A stretch of DNA of 64,000 nucleotides from Lineus longissimus (taxonomy: Eukaryota; Nemertea; Pilidiophora; Heteronemertea; Lineidae), in contig NC_088308.1 in NCBI RefSeq assembly GCF_910592395.1, positions 10,247,001-10,311,000 of the forward strand. Direction: 5' to 3'. Positions 48,010 to 59,589 of the stretch are shown in pieces (within the stretch, counting starts at the first letter, position 1; each line of letters begins with the position of its first letter). The notes beneath the pieces were generated by a model. The model had not been told where the DNA came from. It saw nothing but the letters and a program-made list of their open reading frames with translations, and made no database searches. A program made the position numbers and the translations under genes.

Positions 48010-48930
48010 GGAGGATTTTCATATAAGCCATTCTCTAAGCTTTATGACGCTAGAGTGATTCCAATAATGGTTTACGCAGCCGGTGTTTGGGGGTTCAAGA
48101 GTTACCAAAAGACAAACTTAGTTCATTTCTGTGCTATGCGTACTTTCCTTGGGATAGGCAAGCTCTCAGCGCTCCCAAGCATCGAAGGTGGGCTGGACGC
48201 CAGTCAGTGTTCGGCATCATCTCGAAATGGTAAGATTTAATGGTTTGGATTAGCAAATATGACAGAGGATAGGCTAACTAAACGTGGGAAACTTAGTAAT
48301 AGCGGAAAACATACATGGTGCAAATCAATGAAAACTATTTTCTCCTCTGTTAATATGGAATGTTTCTTCCAGAACCTAGCGAGAAGCGTGATGACTATGC
48401 CAAATGTCAAAAGCATTATTAATGATATCAAAAAAGAACTATTAATTCATTATGATACAGCATGGAAGGAAAGTGTGGCAAAAGTGCCAAAACTACGAAC
48501 ATACAAACTCTTGAAGAATAATTTTTCCACCGAGGACTATCTATTGAAACCGTTAAACCGTGCTGAACGATCAACTCTATAGTAAAACTGCCCAACGGAA
48601 CTTTTCCTATCTGCCTAGAACTTTGGCGATACGGAACCCCGGTAGAACAAAGGACGTGTCCTAAATGCGATAATGGGAAGGTAGAAGATGAAATACACCT
48701 CCTCTACCATTGCCCCGCCTATTATACACAGCGGATGAAAATGTACCAATTGAAATCAACCACATGACATTTTACATTTGACTTTGAAGAACTTGCCAAC
48801 AATGAGAAGATAACAAAAATGATGAGCAACTCAAACGTATCGAAGTATGTGGCCAACTATGGCATCAATGCGCTGGCAATTAGAAACTGCAATAGAAGAA
48901 TGTATAAAGTAAACTCTCGGTCCAATCATT
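48010..48930 (+). pseudogene. LINE ORF2 C-terminal fragment, decayed
   Basis: Broken into three frames. 48010-48237 reads PFSKLYDARVIPIMVYAAGV then WGF, the classic post-reverse-transcriptase YGxxxWG motif, and RTFLGIGK. A shift leads to GWTPVSVRHHLEMVRF, then a stop. 48262-48579 continues the helical C-terminal region. 48580-48766 holds a zinc-knuckle-like CPKCDNGKVEDEIHLLYHCP. A further stop precedes ANYGINALAIRN. These are hallmarks of non-LTR retrotransposon C termini; the clade is not resolved. It is followed at about 49020-49060 by a CCGCA/CCACA microsatellite that may be the LINE 3' tail. Confidence 0.85.
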
Positions 48931-49258
48931 ATAGCACTATGCAGATAAAGTGTCTTGTGAGCCTAGATAAGACTGGCTGTAATTAACAGAGGACACAATA
49001 ATAAACAAACATTCTATACTATACCACACCGCACCGCACCGCACCACACCACACTATATTATACTGTAAATTGTTTCTTATGAGGTGACTCAAAAATTGA
49101 CATAAAATGGGATTTCTAAAGATGTGAACATCCAACCATAAAAAACGGGTCGTTTTTGCAATTTTTCAGGTTTTTTCCCGTTTTTTACCGCCAACGCGAA
49201 ATTAAACCTGGTATAAAACTAGGTGTAGTAGGTCAAAATTAATAAGATATTAATAATT

Positions 49259-49527
49259 GGTTTGATTATTGTTATGTTTGGCAATATTGGCAGCCTAATT
49301 TCTTAGATCGTTCTCATCGATTGCAACCCGATAAATCGTATGTGTATCTCATGTGCACAGTAAATATTTTTCGTTGCATTTTGGTCGTTCCATCATTGTT
49401 TTGCACCTCAGCTCAGTTTGTAGCTGAATCAAAAAGGGCTTGATCCTGGCTTCTAGTTAATAATTGCCCGAGAGAGATGTGGGATCAAAGGAACTTGCCG
49501 TGACCTGACTCTTTATTTGAAAGACTC
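49259..49527. repeat. right inverted arm of the composite element
   Basis: Reverse complement partner of 47373-47674. Ends in CCTGACTCTTTATTTG. The outermost arm word GAGTCTT...AAAGAGTCAGG also has a further near-copy at about 47265-47282 (CAAATAAAGAGTCAGG). Confidence 0.85.
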
Positions 49528-49929
49528 ACTACAAATATATAGATACGCATAATTGATACCGTGGTCATGATACCATAAATATCTATTTCAAGAATGGTCT
49601 AGTTTTTGTGAAGGAAATGACTCGTTAACTGAAGTACTGTGCATCCAGATGGAGCTTGGCGCGACAATATCATTTCGACAACACATCCTTGTTTTCTAGA
49701 TCATGTGGCGTCATGGCCATTTTCTCCGACGCAGGTACTTAGCTGCTTTGTTATCGTTAGCAGTGGCGATGAAAAAAAAACGTTGGTGTCAAACTACATT
49801 AGGTCATGGAAAAATACATAATATGTCCAGGGGCCGCTAAAGCTCGCTTTTTCTGTACAGCCGCGCGCACTTCCTAAATTTATTTTCAAGACTCCAGACA
49901 GAGTTAAATTTTTTAAAGAAGTACATGCT

Positions 49930-50790
49930 TTGTATGGCAAGCCAAAGCGGAATTTATTCAAGACCGTGGAATTACTATTCAAGAAGTTAAATATATGTTC
50001 AAGACCAAAATATGTTCAATCCTGAATCAAATATTGTCAACCTTGAATCAAATATTGTCAACCTTGAATCAAATATTGTCAACCTTGAACAAAATATATT
50101 CAACCTTGAACAAAATATATTCAACCTTGAACAAAATATATTCAAGACTCACGTGACCATATTCAAGACGCACGTGACCACAAAAATTGATGACGTAGTT
50201 GCTCATGTTTTGATGCTTTACGGACTTTCCCGAACCCGCGTCCGGACTTTCCCGAACCCATGGTACTTGTGTTGCGTTTCGGAGCTCGAATTGTTCGCAC
50301 GAGGTTTTGACACATGGTTGTTCACGTACCTAGCCGCCTACACCTGACATGTACTGTAATCCTACACATCATGACATGGATGCCGAGTGAATGTCAGAGT
50401 CGATACATGTTTCACAGACATATCAGGCAAATTATAGGTTCAAAATGCGCAATGCCTGTCGTGAAACAGAACGCATCGGAAGTACCACAGATTCTACGCT
50501 CTACGTCATCAATTTTGTGGTCACGTGCGTCTTGAATATGGTCACGTGAGTCTTGAATATATTTTGTTCAAGGTTGAATATAGTTTGTTCAAGGTTGGAC
50601 ATATTTTATTCAAGGTTGAACATATTTTATTCAAGGTTGAACATATTTTATTCAAGGTTGAAAACATTTGATTCAAGGTTGAACATATTTTAGTCTTGAA
50701 CATATATTTCCTTCTTGAACTTATATTTAACTTCTTGAATGGTAATTCTAAAGTCTTGAGTAAATTCCGCTTTGGCTTGCCATAGCTTTG
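49930..50790. mobile_element. foldback element with tandem-unit arms
   Basis: Left arm about 49930-50198, right arm about 50501-50790, spacer about 300 bp. Arms are inverted copies (TATGGCAAGCCAAAGCGGAA outer word; GATGACGTAG inner word). Each arm contains six or more 21-bp units such as CCTTGAATCAAATATTGTCAA minus its first base, and GAACAAAATATATTCAACCTT-like variants, then a CACGTGACC pair. Long inverted arms made of short tandem units are the signature of foldback elements. Confidence 0.85.
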
Positions 50791-50799
50791 ACAGATTAA

Positions 50800-51800
50800 T
50801 TTAATTCGTTCTTTGATGAGAAGCAATGCATTCAGCGTTTATGACGGTAGTTGATAAGCCCCCCCCCTCTTAGGAGGGGCTCTTAAGATACACGTGTGTG
50901 CGGGAGTACATAATGTAAATGAATGATGAGAAATAAAGAGAGTAACTATTGTATATCCTACAAACAATTTTTTTTTGTATTTTTCTGAATTAACTCCGTT
51001 GAGTTTACCGATTTCTCTCCGCGATCTTCCGGTGGTGGTTGCTATCCCATTGGTTGAAATTAATTTAAATTAAATTCAAATTGATTAAAATCTTCATGGG
51101 AATTCGCTACATCATATGCCTAAGAAATTGGCCAATTATATCAATATTTTTATTAGAGAAATATCCGTCCTAAATAATGACAGAAAAGGGTGGTTTATTT
51201 CAATTTTGTGGCGACATGGTCGAGGTCACGTGACATAAAAACAAAACAATCGCACACACCCGTCCAAAAAAGGCACTTTAAGAAAAACAAATACGTTTTT
51301 CCAGCTTAAAACCACACTGACGACTAAGTTATATTGGTGTACTGCCCAAATCTGAAGTATCAAATTGAATCACAAACTAGAACTAGCTCTATTTAGCTAT
51401 AGTTGCGTGAAAAATTCGGGTGAGCGACGTACATTCTGTACCCTAGCGGCCAATAATTAAACTACTTTCAGCCGGCTGCTCCGGTCTCGTTAGGGAGTTT
51501 TTCCCAAATGTACGCGATGATGACGTGCCCCATTAACAGGACGTAACATCTATTTTAAAATGCGTTTCGAAAGTGAATGCATGAGGACAACCCATTTACC
51601 GTGAATAAGGACAATCACAATGTATTACATTACCAAAACAAAAATGTGTCGGAAGGAACTATGGATGGTCCCAACATGGGGGGGGGGGGGGGGGGGGTTC
51701 CCCTCCATTGTACTGGGTAAAAACGTTACGCTATCGTAGGGGGGTTCGGGGGTGCTCCCCCGACCTAAAGGGGGGGCTCACTAAGTCCTTGACTTTACAT
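50800..51800. other. non-coding region with G-run cassette
   Basis: AT-rich, then from 51678 a G20 tract and a run of GGGGGTTCGGGGG / CCCCCGACC words that recur near 52200-52260 and 53565-53655. These look like fragments of one repeat family with the word GTACATTGGGGG. Confidence 0.5.
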
Positions 51801-51804
51801 ATTA

Positions 51805-51895
51805 AAGCCTGGAATCAGTGAAAGCTTGGAACCAGTGATAAACCTTGGAATAGTCAGTACTAAACCGTGGAATCACTGTGCAAGTACCGCGTGAA
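51805..51895. repeat. left member of an inverted pair built of ~20-bp units
   Basis: Units AAAGCCTGGAATCAGTG, AAAGCTTGGAACCAGTGAT, AAACCTTGGAAT and AAACCGTGGAATCACTG. Reverse-complement partner at 55263-55320. Together they may be the arms of a larger (about 3.5 kb) foldback-type element containing nested insertions. Confidence 0.6.
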
Positions 51896-52258
51896 ATCGG
51901 GTGCGTTCCTTCCACGATTTATACCCTTCCAACTGCCAATCTCGTCCCAGCTGACTTTATTGATAGCAATTTGCCAGTAGTTCCAGAAACCACCTTTTTG
52001 TTGAGGATGACGTCATCATGGAATGCATTTGAAATGCGTTGTTGTCGTTAAAACAAATTATATTCATGACGGGCCGCAATTGCAAATATCTAATGATTTC
52101 TTTTCAATGAAAGCAAAAGAAAGGTTTTGTGATTGTTTTGTATTCCATATACTAATATGTAAAGAGCAATCTCTAGTGAACTCACACAACTGTTTGACAT
52201 GGGGGAGCCCCCCAAACCCCCGTCCTTCTGACATATTTAGCCAGTACATTGGGGGATG

Positions 52259-52382
52259 TTTTTGACGTGGCAATGCGACGAGATGCGACCAGCTTAATTG
52301 GCTTGTGTGACCGTTGTGAAGGCTCAAAAGTCTTCGCTTGATCTCTTAAACCGTGTGAGGTGTTGGAACTGACGTCAAGACG
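52259..52382 (-). repeat. 124-bp direct repeat, left copy (possible pLTR piece)
   Basis: Near-identical (one difference noticed) to 53424-53547, 1,165 bp away in the same orientation. Contains a CRE palindrome TGACGTCA. On the minus strand both copies carry the same start MSLHNGHTSQLSWSHL. Confidence 0.85.
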
Positions 52383-52916
52383 CAGTGGTTGACGTGATGC
52401 TGGGCCCCTTTATGACGTCATGGCTTTGAGACGGACATAACGTCATGCTCCTAGGGAGCATGGCGGCAAAGTTGCGCGGAATGGCGGGGAGGCGCGCCAT
52501 GTGGGTTATGCCAGGGGTGGTGTGAACGGTTTCGCAGGAGTTGCTCATCAGACACTTATAAAGGCGATATTGATCAAGATGGGTTGGCCCTGCAGAGGCG
52601 GGCCGTGGACTGTTGATAGAAAAATGTTCCTATCCTAGATGTGCGGCTGTGGGGAGTAAAAGGCCGCATATCCAGTTGACCTGTAAGTATTTTACACGTT
52701 GGACAGTCTGGGACCGGAATGGTCCCGATGTTAGTTCCAGGGGTCAATAGCTTGACGGATAGCCTGTCCTGAGTGGATAGGATGTGACATGGAGTGTGTC
52801 GGGATACGGTTTAAGTAATGCTGCCCCTGTCTTTGGAGTAATACTGGGGGAACCCTGTAGAGTACACATAGGGAAAAGTTGTTAAAAGACGTGGCAATGT
52901 ATGTGTACAGTACATA

Positions 52917-53492
52917 CTAGTCTAGGACATTGAGTCCCAGCGGAGCTACAGTGCGCAATCTATGGATCCATCTGATTTCGATGGTGTCCCTGAGTACAGC
53001 ACTTTGGGGCGAGAATTTGGTGGACGACGACGTGACGGTCGGCGTATGTGATTGATCCTGGGAATTGTAGTTTTCCAAGGATGATATCGGAGTCAGGAAC
53101 ATCCGTGAAGTTGGGAGAGATCCTGACGTGAGTGCCTGATCCGAAAAGGACCTAAAGGGTCCTTCAGATAAATGGTGGGCGCAAAGTGCTGTGGAGGGTG
53201 GAAGAGCGGTTAACGACGAAAAGTCATTGACCTGAATGACGGGGATGGAATCAAGTGAGGAAAGACTTACCTGATGCACTGCAGGTGGATTTCCTGTGCT
53301 GTTCCCTCGTTCTGAACCTGAAGAAATCGGGTTGTTTATGTCCATGCCCTCCACTCCCGTGAGTAGCTCACTGTGGGAAGACCTAGGCGGGTTACGAGAC
53401 ATCTCAGGCGGAAAGAATTGATATTTTTGACGTGGCAATGCGATGAGATGCGACCAGCTTAATTGGCTTGTGTGACCGTTGTGAAGGCTCAA
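52917..53492 (-). pseudogene. probable Penelope-like retroelement tail (GIY-YIG end)
   Basis: A 191-codon minus-strand frame. Most of it is low-complexity Ser/Thr/Pro sequence, but its end reads RDTIEIRWIHRLRTVAPLGL then N. The pattern (E)xxWIxxLxTxxPxGLN is characteristic of the C terminus of GIY-YIG-bearing Penelope-like retroelements. No reverse transcriptase is visible upstream, so this is a remnant. The initiator Met falls inside the direct repeat and may not be a real start. Confidence 0.5.
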
Positions 53493-53547
53493 AAGTCTTC
53501 GCTTGATCTCTTAAACCGTGTGAGGTGTTGGAACTGACGTCAAGACG
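53424..53547 (-). repeat. 124-bp direct repeat, right copy
   Basis: Partner of 52259-52382. It supplies the first residues of the minus-strand ORF ending at 52917. Terminal direct repeats enclosing a GIY-YIG-like tail resemble the pLTR arrangement of Penelope-like elements. Confidence 0.85.
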
Positions 53548-53782
53548 TCAAGTACATTGGGGGATGAGTCCCCCAAACCCCCTCCCCCGTTCTCTGAAAG
53601 TGACAGGTTTAAGTCAGTACATTGGGGGGGGGGGAAGGCCCCCCCAAAACCCCCCCATTGGACTCTAAAAATAGAATTCCTTGGAGACGCTGAACAATAA
53701 GGCCCCATAAAGAAATAGTCCCCGCCTGGTAGCTGTCTCATATCTGCTGACAGAAGCAGCTCTTTGTGGTGAGTTAATAATT

Positions 53783-54325
53783 GAATGCATGTCATGACAC
53801 CCAGGAGCTTTTTCTCATTTCTGAAACAGTTGCATGGTTGGAATGAATTTCCAAATCAGTCCGTCAAATCTCTATGCAATGAAAATTGAAATGTCACAAC
53901 TGTCTCCACCGACGTCGTCCTGTATGTCCTAGCAGACGATTTTTAAATAAATGATGTGATTGATATACTTGTAGATTGGAATGAATTATTTCTTCAATGA
54001 TATGAAAGTTGAAAGCCCTCTGACATGTCTGAGTACAAAAATGCAGAGGCAAGACACATCATGCATGTCATGACACCCTGGAGCTTTTTCTCATTTCTGA
54101 AACAGTTGCATGGTTGGAATGAATTTCCAAATCAGTCCGTCAAATCTCTATCCAAATGGAACTTTAAGACCACTCTATATTTGTGCAGTAGTGTTTAAAC
54201 TGACTTTTTGAAGTAAAGTACGTAAATCGAGAAGAAGAGGACGTTTACTTCGTCTGCAATGAAATGTCACAACTGTCTCCGCCGACGTTGTTGTCCTGTA
54301 TGTTCTAGCAGACGATTTTTAGATA
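53783..54325. repeat. direct duplication, about 170-260 bp units
   Basis: Copy 1 at 53783-53953 and copy 2 at 54062-54325 share ATGCATGTCATGACACCC, TGGAGCTTTTTCTCATTTC-like sequence, GGTTGGAATGAATTTCC, TCCGTCAAATCTCTAT and TAGCAGACGATTTTTA. Copy 2 carries about 95 bp extra (near 54155-54255). Confidence 0.8.
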
Positions 54326-56383
54326 CACTTCAAGACAGTGGCGCCGGTGTGAATAAATCTACTTCGTGATTGGTCAATGGCTCATGACGTCATGAAATAA
54401 TTGCGTCAACAACGGGAATCATGGTAACTGTGGTTGCGGTGCGTCGTGAAAGCAGGATCGCCAAGCGCGGCCCGTATGGAATGCAACAAACTGTACCGGA
54501 ACCGGAACTGTCATGGGTCTGCACAAATTTTTTCAGATTCGATGGACATGATGGATATATGAATTTTGTTTACACTTTATACATACACGTAACCATTACA
54601 CTCACTACGTTGTGTGAGTTAAAATAAATCGTTTTTATTAGAAGAATCATTTTGTATATATAATGCTCTGATTAAGCTTGGTAGATAGGACAAACATGCA
54701 CACGGGAATCACTAAAAAATGTGTCCACTTAGGGTGACATCACGAAAATATCTCTACATTCCTCGATGTGTACATGAAAATGTACGAAATCGCTCACCGT
54801 GAAGGAATTTGTTCACATTTTTCATCTCCAAACCCGGTTAAAACCTTCGGTAAAAAATCTTCTTACGTTTCTTGTCATGTTTAAGATGATGTACGGATAA
54901 GTGCCAGCCGGTACTGCATGATGTAGTCAATCTTCTCTGTATCACCCTGCATGATCACACCGCTCCGTAGTCTAAATAGGCCCCGCGTGGTGGCGTAGTA
55001 AGCGGAGCGCTGATTGGTCCATATTATGGGTGTGTGGTGGGCGTGTCGTGACGTGCATGCCCATATTTGGGAAATCAGTAATGTACACTGGAGGCGAGGT
55101 ATGACTGGGTTGTTCTAAAATATAGATCATTGAATCGGATATGCGACTGATTTCTAAACTACCGTCAAATTCCGATCTGATCATGTAAAAATAAGCTCCA
55201 AATATTGATTCGTAACCACCTTAGGTCCCAATGGCATTATTTCATGTTTTTATGCATTTTTAAGACTGATTCCAAGGTTTATCACTGGTTCCAAGGTTTC
55301 ACTGTTTCCAAGCTTTATGACAGATGATACAAGGGCGGGTAAGCAATCATCGCAACGAGACGATGAGTTTCCCGGATCGTCCCGGATAAATTTTTTTATT
55401 TCGGCGTCTGTGTTCAACAACGTATGTCAGCAGATACTAGCGTCCTTACGTATACAAATCGTACCAAGCCTGCCCCCACACTAATGTCAACGCACACTAA
55501 TTTAACAGTCCTCAGGTAGTTTCAGTTCTTTATCTCTGAAGGTACTTCAATACTAACGTCAATGAGACTTTTGTGCTGACGTCCCTGAAAAGACTTTAGG
55601 ACCGACGGACGTCTGTGATAAATCAGTCGTGTCTCACGTCCTTCTTTATACGGCTGGTTAATTCTAGCGCGATTTAACACATGACGTATCTCTTTGCGTT
55701 TCATGCCCAATGGTATTCTCAGGATATCCCGTCCGTTTATTCGTCTAGAGAGTTGTCACAAATCAATATCTACGGATGTGTCTTTATCTACAGACATATC
55801 CGATCGAAAGACAGTGCTCATAAATTCATAGTAAAGTACTGTCTTACCGGTCTTAAATCAGGCAGTAAAAAAGATTATGTGAATATAAAAAGACGCCATT
55901 TTGTGGTAGTGTTCCGGTCACTTTCGCTTTCGGAAACTTCGTAACCAATGCGATAGATAGAAAGAGAAAACAAATGCATGAATATATTAAGAAAAATCAG
56001 TTCTAAAAATTGTTCTCATTGGAATTACTTAGTGCGTTATCCCACCGCTGGCAGATAAATTGAGGAAGAACTGCAACAATTGCAGAAATAATTACGAAAT
56101 AAAAGTGGTCAGTCATTTCATTCCGGAACCACGATAATTGAGGAAGCTCAATTACATTTCAACGGCATCGTTTTCGATCAAGGAATGGTCATCTCATGTT
56201 ACTGTGCAAGTCAACGCTATAAACCTTGGTTGATTCTTCGGTTACGTGAATACCAAACCTTAATAGAGAAAAACCTTAACCTGAGGGAAATGCATCTCGC
56301 TGAGGAAGGTTGATAAACAATTTGCAAACCTGCATGATTAACCCCATCATTCCTAAATTATTTTATTCCCAAGCCTATTGCGG
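54326..56383. other. non-coding region
   Basis: Contains the right inverted member at 55263-55320, a CRE palindrome at 54385-54392 and an SRF-type CArG box CCATATTTGG at 55061-55070 with a nearby CCAAT-type GATTGGTCC (55012). No gene recognised; promoter activity is not shown. Confidence 0.4.
55263..55320. repeat. right member of the ~20-bp-unit inverted pair
   Basis: Contains CCAAGGTTTATCACTGGTTC, CCAAGGTTTCACTG and CCAAGCTTTATGAC, the inverted forms of the 51805 units. Confidence 0.6.
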
Positions 56384-56580
56384 AAACCTTTCTCTGGAAG
56401 CCGAGGAGCGCATAATACTGCACTACACTGAGCCATTTCATGCTCATTGAGAGCTGCAGATAGGCACTAGCCGGGCTTTGAACCCACACCTTCCTGATCG
56501 GCTCGCAAGCCGACATGTACAAACCCAGACAAGGACGGTACTGCAGAAATCTAATGAGCAAAATACATGGAGACATAGAA
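56384..56580 (-). mobile_element. tRNA-derived SINE
   Basis: Minus strand: GTCGGCTTGCGAGCCGATC, box B GGTTCAAAGCC (GTGTGGGTTCAAAGCCCGGC), then CTGCAGCTCTCAATGAGC and ATGAAATGGCTCAGTG, a body type common in marine-invertebrate SINEs. The exact ends are uncertain. Confidence 0.6.
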
Positions 56581-56878
56581 CAGACCGGACTCCGAAACAT
56601 TTCCATTTCCAGCGGCAACACACTCTTAAGGTCAGGTGGCCGAAAACAAACGCAAAGGACTGATTTGGGGCAATGGGACGATATTCGACTACCTTAGCTG
56701 CTGCACACTTTATCATAATATATACCCCAAGGAGGGTGCTCAATTTTCTCAATTTGTTTGCCACAGATAAGAAGTGTTTCGTCAAGTTGAAAAATTGATG
56801 CAAACGTAATGATTGCCAAATGTAGATTATTACAGCAGATATGTGTCCAGGGGGCAAGATATGGCCATTTTGAAAGTA

Positions 56879-57055
56879 CAGTGGAACCCCCTTTTGCGGA
56901 CACCTTTCTCAGGAGGACACCCTCTCTATCAAGGGACACTTCCATCATTCTTAAATTTGCCCTTATCATTCAATTCTAACCTATGTAATCAGGACATCCC
57001 TCTAAAGGACAGTAAATGTCAGTCCCAAGGGTGTCCTCAACATACAGAGGTACTG
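56879..57055 (-). mobile_element. MITE family C copy, diverged
   Basis: 177 bp from CAGTGGAACCCCCTTTTG to CAGAGGTACTG, preceded by TA. More diverged than the other copies. Confidence 0.75.
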
Positions 57056-58594
57056 AAGTGGGTGGATTTTCAGTCTCCAGTCAGTTGAAGATAATAGTTT
57101 CAGTCTCACATCCTTAGTGACATCAGATAAAGAAATAAACAAACAAAATGTTAAAAAAATAGGCCAATTTTGTATTTCTACAAAAATGAAATTTTGAAAT
57201 TGACATCATCATGTGCAGAAAATGGAAAGAAAAAGCCAATTTCTCTTATTTACCAAGTACCACAAGTGAAGTATGATATCAATAAACACGTACTAACAAA
57301 CAAGACATTTTTCCTTCAGGCTGGCCAAACCGGCAAGACACACAAACAAGAACAAATGAATATACAATGTAGTAGCATTTAGGAGCTAAAAACTGTCCAG
57401 ATAGCAAATTACGCAGGCTCTATCATGCCCTCAAAATGCAATACTGCAAACAATTCAACTTTGGTTTGTGACACTAAAGTTGGACAAATTTGATGATAAA
57501 GATACATGTACACAAAATATCCCATTTTTAAACCGTGCAATGTTCACATAGCAAAGTTGGCGAATTAGCTTATTTTTGATTTGCCATAGACCACCCTGGA
57601 GAATGAGTGCTCCAAATTGCCGAGCATCCTATCAGCCCTTCCAACTTACCAAGCAGACTGCCCTGGATAGTGCTCCTTGAGGCCTGGGAGAATGGCTGCC
57701 TCACAAGAAAAACGTCCAAAAAAATGCGTTCGCTGGTAAATTTTCTAAAATAAACTGTGTCCATCTGGTAACATGGACAATATGTCATCATATGCACTAA
57801 ATTTCGAGGTAAATTAACCAGTGCATTACTCTGTGGTGCACGCACAAAATCAATCCATGCATAATACACAGTGCGTTCGCTTTCCATTGGACAAACCAGC
57901 AGTGCATTTTTCTCTTGATGCCAATCATGCTAGAAGAACCTTATTACCTGATAAGCACAACAATATTTCGCTGAAAGACCTATAACAACAAAGTTTTTCT
58001 AAATTTATTAAATAAAATTTCCCTTCCCAGGACAGGCAAGGAGGGGAATTGATTTTCCAGGGTGCAGTCTAAATATTGCCTGTGCTGCCAAAATGTAATG
58101 GTAACTGCAGTAAAGTTGAAATCTATTCATCTTAATACTGTAATGGCAATTCCATGATTAAGATTCACGGCTACACAAATCGAAAGGGATTCTATCTTAC
58201 ATGAGCCATAAGGGTCATTACACGATTAAAAAGATTGATGAGCCAAAGCATGATATAACTTTTTGTCCATTGCAGTATAGTCTTGGTCCATGATGTTTTT
58301 TTTCTAATATATTTCAGTATTGAAACCAAATACTGAACATACAAATATACTAAATGCCACGCCCTGGCGACAACATTACAAATTACATTTGATGTATTGT
58401 TGGTCCTTGACTACTCAATAAATGAGTTCTGAAGAAAAAGTCCTTTGACTCTGTATTGGGCAGACTTTTACTGGAAGGTCTTAACGATGGAATGATCCAC
58501 AACCAAAGACATACCGCGTAACCAAGAATGATGGCATAACTAAGTAAGTTAGATTTGAGAAATTGCAAAATGCTTATTGCAAATAACTCATTCA
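57056..58594. other. non-coding region
   Basis: AT-rich, no repeat or exon recognised. It could include 3' UTR of the convergent minus-strand gene, but no signal fixes this. Confidence 0.4.
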
Positions 58595-58598
58595 TTAA

Positions 58599-58890
58599 CA
58601 CTTTCGCTGCGGGTGACATGCATAGCACGTCATGTACATGGTCCCATAACGTGCGGATAAGTGCATAGCACGTCATGCCCATCTAAAATACAAAATGACC
58701 AGGACATGGTCGCACCCTCTCTAAATACGCCAAATGCACTTGGGATAATTAGTTTATCCTAATAGTATAGATGGCAACACTTTTAATAGTTTCGACCGTT
58801 CCGATAAAAGTAAGCTCCACTGTTTATTAATGATATCAGCTGCCAGCACATGGTGGCGGCAGGCAAAAAATGGCTGCCGCAGCAAAAGGG
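58599..58890. mobile_element. piggyBac-like MITE, second family
   Basis: TTAA at 58595-58598 and 58891-58894. Ends CACTTTCGCTGCGG and, on the other strand, CCCTTTTGCTGCGG. Internal short repeat GTGCATAGCACGTCATG twice (58618 and 58660 regions). No ORF. Confidence 0.75.
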
Positions 58891-59589
58891 TTAACAGTTG
58901 TACTGACACAAACAATTATAGGAGCATCATACAAGTTACAAGTTACAATAGCAATGTAAAAGTTAAAGACGAGATCAAAAATTGTTATCTCTGCACAGTA
59001 TTAGCCCATGAACACCAGCACATTGATCAACAATCAAAATACAATTCACTGTAAGATATTAAAGAAGGACGAGTATGAACAGCTCACTTTAAGACTGAAA
59101 TTGGTCAAAAATAGTAAACCAACTACTTCTCTCTGTTTGGCCTAACTCAATTACCATCTAGAAGCACGAGTTCCAACACTTTGGCGTTCACAGCGAAACA
59201 AAACTGTTGAAGCATCAGCAAAATCACAAGAAAATAAATGCAGTCGGAACATCACAAAACCATATACACATTCATACTTCCGATTTGACCTTTCTGTTTA
59301 TACATTAATACAATGTTACATGGAATTAACAGTGACGAGCCACTGATGCAATTTTAGGGATGCATATTTGGACTGTAGTCTCTCAATAGTTGATACCCAA
59401 ATTTCAGTGGCACTAACACAATTTTTGTACACACTCCATTATTTCGACACACCTGAGCTCGATTGTTCGAAACAAGTTTGGTCACTAATAGTGCTGACAT
59501 TAACTTAAACTTGGCATTAGGCCTAAGGGGTAAACTGACACTGATATCCCAGCATTAAAGACAAATTCGTCTTGAACAACCAGGCTCTG

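Noticed and set aside
50012-50347. 111-codon ORF with NLEQNIF/NLESNIV repeats, resembling a repeat protein
   Set aside because: The repeats are the 21-bp DNA units of a foldback arm (a multiple of 3), and the opposite arm gives a matching artefact on the other strand.
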